From positions 22,111 through 86,110 of the forward strand of contig NZ_OBMO01000021.1 in NCBI RefSeq assembly GCF_900217905.1: a DNA stretch of 64,000 bases, written 5' to 3'. This DNA comes from Alloalcanivorax xenomutans. GTDB taxonomy: Bacteria > Pseudomonadota > Gammaproteobacteria > Pseudomonadales > Alcanivoracaceae. The notes below the pieces were generated by a model. The model worked only from the letters and a program-made list of their open reading frames with translations. It had not been told where the DNA came from and made no database searches. Below, piece after piece: positions 52,711 through 61,371 of the stretch; positions within the stretch are counted from its first letter, which is position 1; each line of letters starts with the position of its first letter. Both the position numbers and the translations under genes were made by a program.

Positions 52711-52746
52711 ATCGCGGTCCTTCCTTGTTATGGAGAGGACCGCGAT
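52711..52746. terminator. Hairpin between convergent TRAP and thioesterase genes
   Basis: Perfect 11-bp inverted repeat ATCGCGGTCCT/AGGACCGCGAT with a 14-nt loop, followed by CCTTGTT on the plus strand. It probably serves both convergent transcripts. Confidence 0.6.
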
Positions 52747-52751
52747 CCTTG

Positions 52752-53156
52752 TTAGCGAGGCACGGCCCGGGTGCGGCCACTGTCGTCGATGGCGACAAAG
52801 GTGAAATGCCCTTCGGTAACCTTGGCCAACTCCCCGGTATCTTCCCGAATCCACACTTCCACCTGGATCTGCATCGAACTGCGGCCGATATCGAGCAGTT
52901 GGGTGTAGCAGCTCACCACGGCGCCTACTGGCACCGGGCGCAGGAACGCCATGGAATCCACCGCCACGGTGGCAATGCGCCCCTTGGCGGTGGCGCGGGC
53001 GGTTACCGAACCGGCCAGGTCCATCTGGGACACCAGCCAGCCACCGAAAATATCGCCGTTCCAGTTGGCGTTTTGCGGCATGGCAATGGTTTGCAGGGCC
53101 AGGGTGCCCTTGGGTTGAGGGATGTCGTCGCTGGGATCGGTCATCTTGTTATCCAT
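52752..53156 (-). CDS. YciA-like acyl-CoA thioesterase
   Basis: A 134-residue hot-dog thioesterase with NWNGDIFGGWLVSQMDLAGSVTA (about 30-52, the N/D active-site region of YciA/BACH) and VAVDSMAFLRPVPVGAVV. The start ATG at 53156 overlaps the TRAP permease stop by 8 bp; a later ATG (53144) is possible. Its location inside the TRAP permease operon is odd and may only reflect co-transcription. It probably trims medium or long acyl-CoAs. Confidence 0.83.
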   Translation of the reverse strand: MDNKMTDPSDDIPQPKGTLALQTIAMPQNANWNGDIFGGWLVSQMDLAGSVTARATAKGRIATVAVDSMAFLRPVPVGAVVSCYTQLLDIGRSSMQIQVEVWIREDTGELAKVTEGHFTFVAIDDSGRTRAVPR

Positions 53157-54531
53157 ATAGCAGGTGAGGCAGCCAAGTCGCCAGTTGAGGGAATAGCGCC
53201 AGGATACCGAGCATAATGATTTGGATGAAGACAAAGGGTACCACGCCCCGGTAAATATGGGTGGTACGGACTTCCGGCGGTGCCACTCCTCGCAGATAGA
53301 ACAAGGCTATGCCGAAGGGCGGCGTCAGGAAGGAGGTTTGCAGGTTGAGGGCGATCATCACCCCCAGCCAGATCGGGTCCAGGCCCATGCCCAGCAGAAT
53401 CGGCCCGACGATCGGCACCACCACGAAGGTGATCTCGATGAAGTCGAGGATGAAGCCGAGCAGGAAGATGATCACCATCACCATCAGGGTGGCGCCGAGA
53501 ACACCGCCGGGCAGGGCATCGAACAGATGCTGCACCGCCTCTTCCCCGCCGAAGGCGCGGAACACCATGGTGAACAGGCTGGCGCCGATCATGATCATGA
53601 ACACCATGGAGGTGAGCCGGGCGGCGCCGTGCACGGTCTCGCGCAAAATGGTGAAATTAAGATGACGGTTGGCGGCGGCCAGGATCAGGGTGCCGAAAGC
53701 GCCGACACCGGCTGCCTCGGTGGGCGTGGCCAGTCCGGCCAGGATCGAGCCCAATACGGCGAGAATCAGCAGCAGAGGCGGAATCAGGCCACCCAGCGCC
53801 GCCATCAGGCCGGTACGCTCATTGCCGTCGCCATCGTCGCGCTCCAGCGCCGGCACCTGCTCCGGCCGCAACAGGCTCACCGCCGTCATATAGATCAGGT
53901 AGAGCACGACCAGCACCAGCCCCGGAATCAGGGCACCGACGAACAGGTCGCCCACCGACACCGTTTCCAGGGCCCAGGCGCCCTGACGCAGTTGCGCCTC
54001 CTGGTAGGCGGTGGAAAGCACGTCGCCGAGCAGCACCAGGGCAATGGACGGGGGAATGATCTGGCCCAGGGTCCCGGTGGCGCAAATCAGGCCGGTGGCC
54101 AGGGAGGGCTGATAGCCCCGGCGCAGCATGGTGGGCAACGTCAGCAGGCCCATGGTGACCACGGTGGCACCGACGATGCCGGTGCTGGCGGCGAGCAAGG
54201 CCCCCACCAGAATGATGGAGAAACCCAGGCCGCCCGGCAGCCGCCCGAACAGCAGCCCCATGCTGGCCAGCAGCTTCTCCGCCACCCGCGACTTCTCCAG
54301 CATCACGCCCATGAACACGAATAACGGGACGGCGATCAGGGTGGTATTACTGATGATGCCGAACAGTCGGCCGGGCAGGAAGGTCAGGTCGTTTATCGAA
54401 ACCATGCCGGTGGCCAGGCCGCCGACGGCGAACAGCAGGGCGACGCCGCCAAGACAGAAGGCCACCGGGTAACCGCTGAGCAGCACCAGACCCACCGCCA
54501 GAAACATGGAAAGCGGCAGAATCATGTCCAT
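53149..54531 (-). CDS. TRAP transporter large permease (DctM family)
   Basis: A 460-residue inner-membrane protein with about 12 helices. The ASTGIVGATVVTMGLLTLP and IPPSIALVLLGDVLS segments and C-terminal LQTSFLTPPFGIALFYLRGVAP are family hallmarks. The length exceeds the usual 425 residues because of a short hydrophilic insertion (EQVPALERDDGDGNER region). It begins inside the last codons of the small permease gene (10-bp overlap). Confidence 0.9.
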   Translation of the reverse strand: MDMILPLSMFLAVGLVLLSGYPVAFCLGGVALLFAVGGLATGMVSINDLTFLPGRLFGIISNTTLIAVPLFVFMGVMLEKSRVAEKLLASMGLLFGRLPGGLGFSIILVGALLAASTGIVGATVVTMGLLTLPTMLRRGYQPSLATGLICATGTLGQIIPPSIALVLLGDVLSTAYQEAQLRQGAWALETVSVGDLFVGALIPGLVLVVLYLIYMTAVSLLRPEQVPALERDDGDGNERTGLMAALGGLIPPLLLILAVLGSILAGLATPTEAAGVGAFGTLILAAANRHLNFTILRETVHGAARLTSMVFMIMIGASLFTMVFRAFGGEEAVQHLFDALPGGVLGATLMVMVIIFLLGFILDFIEITFVVVPIVGPILLGMGLDPIWLGVMIALNLQTSFLTPPFGIALFYLRGVAPPEVRTTHIYRGVVPFVFIQIIMLGILALFPQLATWLPHLLYG

Positions 54532-55085
54532 GGATGGGTCTCCTGGTCTTCGATGTCCACGGGTTGAGAGGCTCCGGCCAGGGTCATGGCGTGGCGCAGC
54601 AGATCCGCCACCGCCTGGATTCCCAGCAGCACGGGCATCACCAGCAGCAGACTCTTGAGTATGAAGACCAGGGGAAGGCCGCCATTGTCCGATTTCTCAA
54701 GGCCAGCCCAACTGCGCACCACATAGTCCAGGCTCAGCGCGAAAATCGCCACGCAGATGGGCAACAACAGAAACAGGGTGCCGAGCAGATTCACCAGCGC
54801 CTGCCGGCGCGGGCTCCAGTGCTGATAGAGCACATCCACCCGCACGTGCTCATCCTGGGCCAGGGTGTAGCCGGCGCAGAGCATGAACACCGCGCCATGC
54901 AAATAAGTGATGCTTTCCTGCAGCGCGATGTTGCCGATGCCGAATCCGTAGCGCATTACCACCACCAGCACCATCAGGAATACCATAAGCAGGGCGCACC
55001 AGGAGACGGCTCTGCCGACGACGCAGGTCAGATGGTGCAGGGCCCGCTGGAAATGGGCCAGTCTCGGGGAATGGAGGACGGTCAC
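54522..55085 (-). CDS. TRAP transporter small permease (DctQ family)
   Basis: A 187-residue protein with four hydrophobic helices. The segment MRYGFGIGNIALQESITYLHGAVFMLCAGYTLAQDEHVRVDVLY (quoted key part LQESITYLHGAVFML) is characteristic of DctQ. It forms a complex with the large permease and uses the binding protein encoded at 51572. First gene of the minus-strand operon; no promoter was identified with confidence. Confidence 0.87.
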   Translation of the reverse strand: MTVLHSPRLAHFQRALHHLTCVVGRAVSWCALLMVFLMVLVVVMRYGFGIGNIALQESITYLHGAVFMLCAGYTLAQDEHVRVDVLYQHWSPRRQALVNLLGTLFLLLPICVAIFALSLDYVVRSWAGLEKSDNGGLPLVFILKSLLLVMPVLLGIQAVADLLRHAMTLAGASQPVDIEDQETHPWT

Positions 55086-55218
55086 TTTGTTATGTCACTG
55101 ATCAAGAATTCGGCGGCGATTATACGGATCAGGCCGCTCCGGGTCAGCCAACAATGGACATTTGGCGGTCAATTCCGGTTCGCGGGTCTGCCAGGTAAGG
55201 CAATACGGGGTAGCGCAA

Positions 55219-55247
55219 CCGTCACCCGGGTGTAATCTTGTTGTCAC
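55219..55247 (+). promoter_or_regulatory. Pho box upstream of pstS
   Basis: Three 7-bp direct repeats with an 11-bp period: CCGTCAC, GTGTAAT and TTGTCAC, separated by 4-bp spacers (CCGG, CTTG). The last two form an 18-bp PhoB site; 10 bp later, TAGCAT (55258-55263) could be the -10. This matches the classic PhoB-activated promoter layout. Confidence 0.8.
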
Positions 55248-55329
55248 ATACGCAATCTAGCATGCCCCCTGCCTGAAAGAACAAACCGGGGTGGATCAAC
55301 GCCGGTGCCATGAAACCAGGAGGCTTACT

Positions 55330-56388
55330 GTGAACGTTAAAATGAAAGCGTCGATTGTTGGGGCCGCCGCTGCTCTGGCTTTCGCCACCGCGCCGGCGAC
55401 CGCTATCGCCCGTGACACCATTTCCATCGTGGGTTCCTCTACCGTATACCCGTTTGCGACCACCGTTGCCGAGCGTTTCGGCCGTGGCGGCAATCCCACG
55501 CCCAAGATCGAATCCACCGGTTCCGGCGGCGGTCTGAAGCTGTTCTGCCAAGGTGTTGGCACTGACACTCCGGACATCACCAACGCGTCCCGCCGCATGA
55601 AGAAGTCCGAGTTCGAACAATGCCAGAGCAACGGCATCAAGGACATCACCGAAGTGGTTGTCGGTTATGACGGTATCGTCGTGGCCAACTCCGCCAAGGC
55701 TCAGCACATCGACCTGACCCTGCGCGATATCTTCCTGGCCCTGGCCAAGGAAGTACCGGATCCCAAGGGCGGTGAAAAGCTGGTACCGAACCCCTACAAA
55801 ACCTGGAAGGAAGTGAACCCCTCCCTGCCGGACACCAAGATCGAAGTGCTGGGTCCGCCGCCGACTTCCGGTACCCGTGACGCCTTCAACGAACTGGCTA
55901 TCGAAGGCGGTTGTAAAACCTTCGACTGGCTGGCGGCCATCAAGAAGCAGGACAAGAGCAAGTACAAGGCGATCTGCCGCAGCATCCGTGAAGACGGTGC
56001 CTACGTGGAAGCCGGTGAGAACGACAACCTGATCGTGCAGAAGCTGGTATCCAATCCGAGCGCTCTGGGTGTATTCGGTTACTCTTTCCTGGATCAGAAC
56101 CGCGGTAAGGTGCAAGGCGCCAAGATCAATGGCGTGGCTCCGGCCATGGAAGTGATCGCCAGCGGCGAGTACCCGGTATCCCGTTCCCTGTACTTCTACG
56201 TGAAGAAAGCGCACGTGGGCGTGGTACCGGGCATCGAGGGCTACATCAAGGAATTCACCAGCGAGCGTGCCTGGGGGCCGGAAGGTTACCTGGTGGACAA
56301 AGGCATGATTCCGCTGCCGGACGACAAGCGCGCCGAGATGGCCAAACAGGCCCAGGGCCTGGTTACCATGACGGGTAACGAGCTGTAA
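55330..56388 (+). CDS. pstS: Phosphate ABC transporter substrate-binding protein
   Basis: A 352-residue periplasmic phosphate-binding protein. The start is GTG at 55330, with AGGAGG 6 bp upstream; the ATG at 55342 is further away. A Sec signal (MNVKMKASIVGAAAALAFATAPATAIA) precedes DTISIVGSSTVYPFATTVAERF, the PstS strand carrying phosphate-binding serines and threonines, and ESTGSGGGLKLFC and GPPPTSGTRDAF complete the ligand loop. It belongs to the longer PstS type found in Pseudomonas and marine bacteria rather than the E. coli type. A terminator after it suggests higher expression than the permeases. Confidence 0.92.
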   Translation: MNVKMKASIVGAAAALAFATAPATAIARDTISIVGSSTVYPFATTVAERFGRGGNPTPKIESTGSGGGLKLFCQGVGTDTPDITNASRRMKKSEFEQCQSNGIKDITEVVVGYDGIVVANSAKAQHIDLTLRDIFLALAKEVPDPKGGEKLVPNPYKTWKEVNPSLPDTKIEVLGPPPTSGTRDAFNELAIEGGCKTFDWLAAIKKQDKSKYKAICRSIREDGAYVEAGENDNLIVQKLVSNPSALGVFGYSFLDQNRGKVQGAKINGVAPAMEVIASGEYPVSRSLYFYVKKAHVGVVPGIEGYIKEFTSERAWGPEGYLVDKGMIPLPDDKRAEMAKQAQGLVTMTGNEL

Positions 56389-56424
56389 TTCAGGGAGTGC
56401 GGATCGCAGGGATGCGTCATCTCG

Positions 56425-56454
56425 AGCCCGATGGTCTTGGCCATCGGGCTTTTT
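56425..56454 (+). terminator. Rho-independent terminator after pstS
   Basis: Perfect 10-bp stem AGCCCGATGG/CCATCGGGCT with a 6-nt loop, followed by TTTTT. It lies within the pst operon, 37 bp after the pstS stop. Confidence 0.85.
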
Positions 56455-56534
56455 CGCCCTCTGGGCAGAAGGCGGTTTGTTGGCCAAAATCCGCGGGTTT
56501 TGGCGAGCAAACAATGATCTCGGAGTAGCTGAGC

Positions 56535-57923
56535 ATGCAAACAGGCAATCTGTTGCTGTTGCTGATTGTGATGGTGGCGCTGGCCTACTACCTGGGCCAT
56601 CAGCGGTCACTGGCTTTGGCGCGGCCGTTGGGGGGCATCCGCCACCTCCACTCCCTGCCATTCTATTACGCCATGCGCGCGGCCCTGTGGTGCGCCCTGC
56701 CGGCCCTGCTGATACTGGGGGCCTGGCTGGCATTCGACGACACCATTATTCGCCAGACGGTCATGCAGGGCCTTCCCGATGCTCTCCGGCCGGACAGTGA
56801 TGGCGCCCGGGGTCTGTTGCTCAGCCAGATCCAGAACGTCGCCAGTGGTTCGTTGTCGCCGGAGTCGGTGGACCCGGCCATCGCCGCCGCCGCCGAGCGT
56901 CTCAACAACCTGCGCACCACCAGTGCCATGGCCCTGACCGTGGTGGTGATCGCGGTGGGGCTGATCGGCGCCGCCTGGGGCTGGGTGAAGATCGCACCGC
57001 AGCTGCGGGCCCGGCAGCAAGTCGAGTCGATTCTGCGCGTGATCTTCATGCTGTGCGCCACGGTGGCGATTCTGACCACGGTGGGCATCCTGATGTCCGT
57101 GTTGTTCGAGTCGATCCGCTTCTTCCAGAAAGTGTCTCCGGCGGAGTTTCTGTTCGGGTTGCAGTGGAGCCCGCAAACCGCTCTGCGAGCCGACCAGGTG
57201 GCGTCCTCCGGGGCCTTCGGCGCGATTCCGCTGTTCGTCGGCACGCTGCTGATTTCCTCCATCGCGTTATTGGTGGCGGTGCCGATCGGATTGATGTCGG
57301 CGATTTATCTTGCCGAGTACGCACCGTCCCGGGTGCGTTCGGTGGCCAAGCCCATGCTGGAGATTCTCGCCGGCGTGCCGACGGTGGTATACGGCTTCTT
57401 CGCCGCCCTGACGGTGGCCCCCTTTATCCGTGGAGTGGGTGAGACTCTCGGACTCGACGTGGCCTCGGAATCCGCTCTGGCGGCGGGGCTGGTGATGGGG
57501 GTGATGATCATCCCGTTCGTATCTTCCCTGTCCGACGATGTCATCACCGCGGTACCCCAGGTAATGCGTGATGGCTCTCTGGGGCTGGGCGCCACCCGCT
57601 CCGAAACCATCCGTAAAGTGGTGTTCCCGGCGGCGCTGCCGGGGATCATGGGCGGCATCCTGCTGGCGGCTTCCCGGGCCATCGGCGAGACCATGATCGT
57701 GGTGATGGCCGCCGGCCTGGCCGCCAACCTGACCGCCAACCCGTTGGAGGCGGTGACCACCGTCACGGTGCAGATCGTCACTCTGCTCACCGGAGACCAG
57801 GAGTTCGACAGTGCCAAGACCCTGGCGGCTTTCGCATTGGGGCTGATGCTGTTCCTGACCACGTTGTGCCTGAACATCCTGGCGCTGCACATCGTCAAGA
57901 AATACCGCGAGCAATACGAATGA
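56535..57923 (+). CDS. pstC: Phosphate ABC transporter permease PstC (long form)
   Basis: A 462-residue permease, about 140 residues longer than E. coli PstC. The extra N-terminal part carries two hydrophobic helices (residues 5-20 and 50-70) and a periplasmic loop before the core (SGAFGAIPLFVGTLLISSIALLVAVPIGLMSAIYLAEYA, then LEILAGVPTVVYGFFAALTVAPF). The EAA loop GATRSETIRKVVFPAALPGI follows. Such long PstC forms are common in marine gammaproteobacteria. Gap of about 146 bp from pstS containing a terminator. Confidence 0.9.
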   Translation: MQTGNLLLLLIVMVALAYYLGHQRSLALARPLGGIRHLHSLPFYYAMRAALWCALPALLILGAWLAFDDTIIRQTVMQGLPDALRPDSDGARGLLLSQIQNVASGSLSPESVDPAIAAAAERLNNLRTTSAMALTVVVIAVGLIGAAWGWVKIAPQLRARQQVESILRVIFMLCATVAILTTVGILMSVLFESIRFFQKVSPAEFLFGLQWSPQTALRADQVASSGAFGAIPLFVGTLLISSIALLVAVPIGLMSAIYLAEYAPSRVRSVAKPMLEILAGVPTVVYGFFAALTVAPFIRGVGETLGLDVASESALAAGLVMGVMIIPFVSSLSDDVITAVPQVMRDGSLGLGATRSETIRKVVFPAALPGIMGGILLAASRAIGETMIVVMAAGLAANLTANPLEAVTTVTVQIVTLLTGDQEFDSAKTLAAFALGLMLFLTTLCLNILALHIVKKYREQYE

Positions 57924-57957
57924 TCGGGCCCAGGGCACCGCAGTGGAGAATCATCGC

Positions 57958-59226
57958 ATGAGTAAAACCACCGAGCAGGTACGCAAATCCCTGGCCCGCC
58001 GATACCGCGCCGAGCGCCGCTTCCGGGCCTACGGGATTATTTCCATCGCCATCGGTCTGGCGGCGCTGGCGATTCTGTTCACCGACATCATTGGCAAGGG
58101 CCACAGTGCGTTCTTCGAGCATTACATCAAGCTGGATATCACCTTCAACGAGCAAACGCTGGATATCGAAGACGCCCGGGACCCGGAGCAGCTGAACTAC
58201 GGCAACTATGACGGCATCGTCCGCGAGGCCCTCAAGACGCGTTTCCCGGAGGTGACCGAACGGCTCCAGGTGCGGGAACTGAGCGCTCTGATGAGCATTG
58301 GCGCAGGCTATGAGTTGCGCGATTTGCTGCGGGAGAATCCCGAGTGGCTGGGTACCACCCAGACCCTGTGGCTGCTGGCGGACGATGACGTGGACCTGTT
58401 CCTCAAGGCCGGTGAGAAGGGCCGCGAGGACAGCCGCATGAGCGCGGAGCAGAAAGCCTGGATCACGGAACTGGAAGCGGCCGGCGATACCGAACGTCGC
58501 TTCAACGCCTCGTTCTTCTCCAGCGGGGACTCCCGTGAACCGGAGCTGGCGGGGATCTGGAGCGCGGTGGTGGGTTCCTTCTTCACCATGCTGGTGACCC
58601 TGTGTCTGTCGTTCCCCATCGGTGTGGCCGCGGCGATCTATCTGGAGGAGTTCGCGCCGAGAAACCGCTTCACCGATTTTATCGAGGTGAACATCAACAA
58701 TCTGGCGGCGGTCCCCTCGATTATCTTTGGTCTGCTGGGGCTGGCGATCTTCATCAACCTGTTCGGGGTGCCGCGTTCAGTGCCGGTGCTGGGCGGTCTG
58801 GTGCTGACGCTGATGACACTGCCGACCATTATCATCACCAGCCGGGCCTCGATCAAAACGGTGCCGCCGTCGATTCGCGAAGCGGCCATGGGGTTGGGCG
58901 CCTCGCGCATGCAGGTGGTATTGCACCATGTGCTGCCGCTGGCCCTGCCCGGCATGCTCACCGGCGCCATTATCGGCATGGCCCAGGCGCTGGGTGAAAC
59001 CGCGCCGCTGCTGTTGATCGGCATGGTCGCCTTTATCGTCGACATTCCCACCGGCCCGCTGGATGCGTCCACGGTATTGCCGGTGCAGATTTACCTTTGG
59101 GCGGACAGCCCCGAGCAGTCCTTCGTGGCCATGACCTCCGCGGCCATCATGGTGTTGCTCGCCTTCCTGATCGCCATGAACACCTTGGCGGTTGTACTGC
59201 GTAAACGTCTCGAGCGTCGCTGGTAA
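57958..59226 (+). CDS. pstA: Phosphate ABC transporter permease PstA (long form)
   Basis: A 422-residue permease. The start MSKTTEQVRKSLARRYRAERR is preferred; an in-frame ATG at 57943 adds five residues. One N-terminal helix and a large periplasmic insertion (about 55-195, FNEQTLDIEDARDPEQLNYG to RREFNASFFSSGDSRE-like) precede the core domain (LVTLCLSFPIGVAAAIYLEEFAP, NNLAAVPSIIFGLLGLAIFI). The EAA loop GASRMQVVLHHVLPLALPGM is present. The insertion corresponds to DUF3333-type extended PstA. Confidence 0.9.
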   Translation: MSKTTEQVRKSLARRYRAERRFRAYGIISIAIGLAALAILFTDIIGKGHSAFFEHYIKLDITFNEQTLDIEDARDPEQLNYGNYDGIVREALKTRFPEVTERLQVRELSALMSIGAGYELRDLLRENPEWLGTTQTLWLLADDDVDLFLKAGEKGREDSRMSAEQKAWITELEAAGDTERRFNASFFSSGDSREPELAGIWSAVVGSFFTMLVTLCLSFPIGVAAAIYLEEFAPRNRFTDFIEVNINNLAAVPSIIFGLLGLAIFINLFGVPRSVPVLGGLVLTLMTLPTIIITSRASIKTVPPSIREAAMGLGASRMQVVLHHVLPLALPGMLTGAIIGMAQALGETAPLLLIGMVAFIVDIPTGPLDASTVLPVQIYLWADSPEQSFVAMTSAAIMVLLAFLIAMNTLAVVLRKRLERRW

Positions 59227-59253
59227 GCGCCTCGCTAGCAGAGGAGATGACCG

Positions 59254-60144
59254 ATGGACACCGCTGAGAAACTGGACAAGAACGCTTCCGGTCGGAATCA
59301 TGCCGAGGAGCCGATGATCGACCTGGAAGAGCAGCCCATGCAGGAAACCCGATACCCGGAACACACCGTAGGCACGCCGTTCGTGGACGACCCGAAAATG
59401 CGTTTGCGCGACGTCGACGTGTTTTATGGCGACAACCAGGCGATCCACAAGGTCAGCCTGGACATTGGCAAGAATGAAGTGGTGGCCCTGATCGGTCCGT
59501 CCGGTTGTGGCAAATCGACTTTTCTGCGCAGCCTCAACCGTATGAACGACACCATCGACATCTGTCGTGTGACCGGTGAGCTGTTTCTGGAAGACCAGGA
59601 TCTCTATGATCCGAAAATGGATGTGGTGGAGCTGCGTGCCCGGGTGGGCATGGTGTTCCAGAAGCCCAACCCATTCCCCAAATCCATCTATGACAACGTG
59701 GCCTATGGGCCCCGTCTGCATGGTCTGGCCAACAAAAAATACGAGCTCGATGAGATCGTGGAAACCAGTCTGCGCAAGGCCGGCCTGTGGGACGAGGTAA
59801 AGGATCGCCTGCACGCGCCGGGCACCGGTCTTTCCGGTGGACAGCAGCAGCGGTTGTGTATCGCCCGCACCATCGCGGTCAGCCCGGAAGTGGTGTTGAT
59901 GGACGAGCCGTGTTCCGCGCTGGATCCGATCGCCACGGCCAAGATCGAGGAACTGATCGACGAACTGACCGAGTCCTACACCATCGCCATCGTCACCCAC
60001 TCCATGCAACAGGCGGCGAGGGTGTCCAATCGGACAGCGTATTTCCATCTAGGTCGTCTGATCGAGGTGAATGACACCGAGACCGTGTTCACCAAGCCGG
60101 AACACGAGCTTACCGAAGCCTACATCACCGGTCGGTTCGGCTGA
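59254..60144 (+). CDS. pstB: Phosphate ABC transporter ATPase PstB
   Basis: A 296-residue ATPase. An N-terminal hydrophilic extension of about 40 residues precedes the standard domain: Walker [20 protein letters not shown] (about 83-101), signature [14 protein letters not shown] and Walker [17 protein letters not shown]. The [15 protein letters not shown] segment is diagnostic for PstB. It drives phosphate import through PstC/PstA. The start has GAGGAGA just upstream. Confidence 0.95.
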   Translation: MDTAEKLDKNASGRNHAEEPMIDLEEQPMQETRYPEHTVGTPFVDDPKMRLRDVDVFYGDNQAIHKVSLDIGKNEVVALIGPSGCGKSTFLRSLNRMNDTIDICRVTGELFLEDQDLYDPKMDVVELRARVGMVFQKPNPFPKSIYDNVAYGPRLHGLANKKYELDEIVETSLRKAGLWDEVKDRLHAPGTGLSGGQQQRLCIARTIAVSPEVVLMDEPCSALDPIATAKIEELIDELTESYTIAIVTHSMQQAARVSNRTAYFHLGRLIEVNDTETVFTKPEHELTEAYITGRFG

Positions 60145-60170
60145 CGCCCGGACGTTGAGGAGAGTGCCCC

Positions 60171-60884
60171 ATGGATCGCACCTATTTTGGTCAACACAGC
60201 TCATCGCAGTTCAACGAGGCGTTGGAATCCATCCGTAACCATTTGATGGAAATGGGTGGTCTGGTGGAGAAGCAGGTCGTGGATGCGCTGGACGCGCTGC
60301 TGCGCGCCGACTCCGACCTGGCGGAAAAAGTCATGCAGGCGGAGGACAAAGTCGACAAGCTGGAAATCCAGATCGACGAAGAGTGTGCCCGGGTCCTGGC
60401 CCTGCGCCAGCCGGCCGCATCCGATCTGCGCCTGATCATCGCGGTGACCAAGGCGGTGTCCGATCTCGAGCGGATCGGCGACGAGTCCGCCAAGATCGCC
60501 GCCATGGCGCTGCAATTGTCCGAGGAAGGCGAATCGCCGCGCGGCTATGTGGAAGTGCGCCATATCGGTAACCATGTGCGCAACATGCTGCGCGACAGCT
60601 TGGATGCGTTTGCCCGTTTCGATGCCGACAAGGCGCTGGACGTGGCCGCCGAGGACAACGAGGTGGACCTGGAATACCGCTCGGCCATGCGTTCCCTGGT
60701 GACTTTCATGATGGAAGATCCGCGTGCCATTTCCCGCGTGCTTAACATCATCTGGTCCCTGCGAGCACTGGAGCGCATCGGTGACCATGCCCGCAACATC
60801 GCCGAGCAGGTGATCTTTCTGGTGAAGGGCAAGGATGTCCGCCACATCTCCATGGACGAGATGGAAGAGAAGGTCAAAGGCTGA
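60171..60884 (+). CDS. phoU: Phosphate regulon repressor PhoU
   Basis: A 237-residue, all-helical metal-binding protein that relays the phosphate status of the Pst system to PhoR. Two PhoU repeats each carry E/D-rich metal motifs (LERIGDESAKIA near 105 and LERIGDHARNIAEQ near 205). It follows pstB by 26 bp, as in other Pst operons. phoB and phoR are not in the window. Confidence 0.95.
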   Translation: MDRTYFGQHSSSQFNEALESIRNHLMEMGGLVEKQVVDALDALLRADSDLAEKVMQAEDKVDKLEIQIDEECARVLALRQPAASDLRLIIAVTKAVSDLERIGDESAKIAAMALQLSEEGESPRGYVEVRHIGNHVRNMLRDSLDAFARFDADKALDVAAEDNEVDLEYRSAMRSLVTFMMEDPRAISRVLNIIWSLRALERIGDHARNIAEQVIFLVKGKDVRHISMDEMEEKVKG

Positions 60885-60894
60885 GAAACGGGGC

Positions 60895-60924
60895 GCGGTC
60901 CTTTCTATGTATGGGAAGGGCCGC
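60895..60924 (+). terminator. Possible terminator after phoU
   Basis: Stem GCGGTCCTTTC paired with GGAAGGGCCGC, allowing G-U pairs, and an 8-nt loop. It is followed by TCTCTCGG, not a T-run, so termination is uncertain. Confidence 0.4.
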
Positions 60925-60999
60925 TCTCTCGGACAATGCTGCTGCAGCGGCCTTGTGGCGGCGACGGAGGAGTTGCGGAAGTGTGGGCTTGCGACTAAT

Positions 61000-61019
61000 A
61001 TATCCGTTATTCCGGATAT
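61000..61019 (+). promoter_or_regulatory. ArsR operator candidate
   Basis: Inverted repeat ATATCCG-N6-CGGATAT, 13 bp before the arsR start. The position and symmetry fit autoregulation by the ArsR repressor, released by arsenite. Confidence 0.55.
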
Positions 61020-61031
61020 ACGGATTAATTA

Positions 61032-61349
61032 ATGAATCTGACCGTCACACAACTGTGTAAGTGCCTTGCCGATGAAAACCGTCTCCGGCTTATGGGCCTG
61101 ATGGAAAAGGAGCGGGAAATCTGCGTCTGTGATCTGGTGGAGGCCATGGACGCCCCGCAGTCCACGGTGTCCCGTCATCTGGCGCAGTTACGCCAGTGCG
61201 AACTGGTGGTGGCGCGTCGCGAGGGGACCTGGATGCACTACCGGCTCAACCCGGCGCTGCCGGAATGGGCGATCGCCACCATCGACACCTTGCTGCCGCC
61301 CGCCCGTGAGCAACTGGGGATTACGCCCATCGACACGGCGTGCTGCTAA
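61032..61349 (+). CDS. arsR: ArsR-family arsenic-responsive repressor
   Basis: A 105-residue SmtB/ArsR winged-helix protein. The metal-sensing motif CVCDL (C31 and C33) is the classic arsenite site, followed by the recognition helix DAPQSTVSRHLAQLRQC. A further cysteine pair ends the protein (TACC). It starts a four-gene operon: arsR-arsC-arsB-arsH. Confidence 0.93.
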   Translation: MNLTVTQLCKCLADENRLRLMGLMEKEREICVCDLVEAMDAPQSTVSRHLAQLRQCELVVARREGTWMHYRLNPALPEWAIATIDTLLPPAREQLGITPIDTACC

Positions 61350-61371
61350 CCTTCAATTCTGGAGCGCTATC

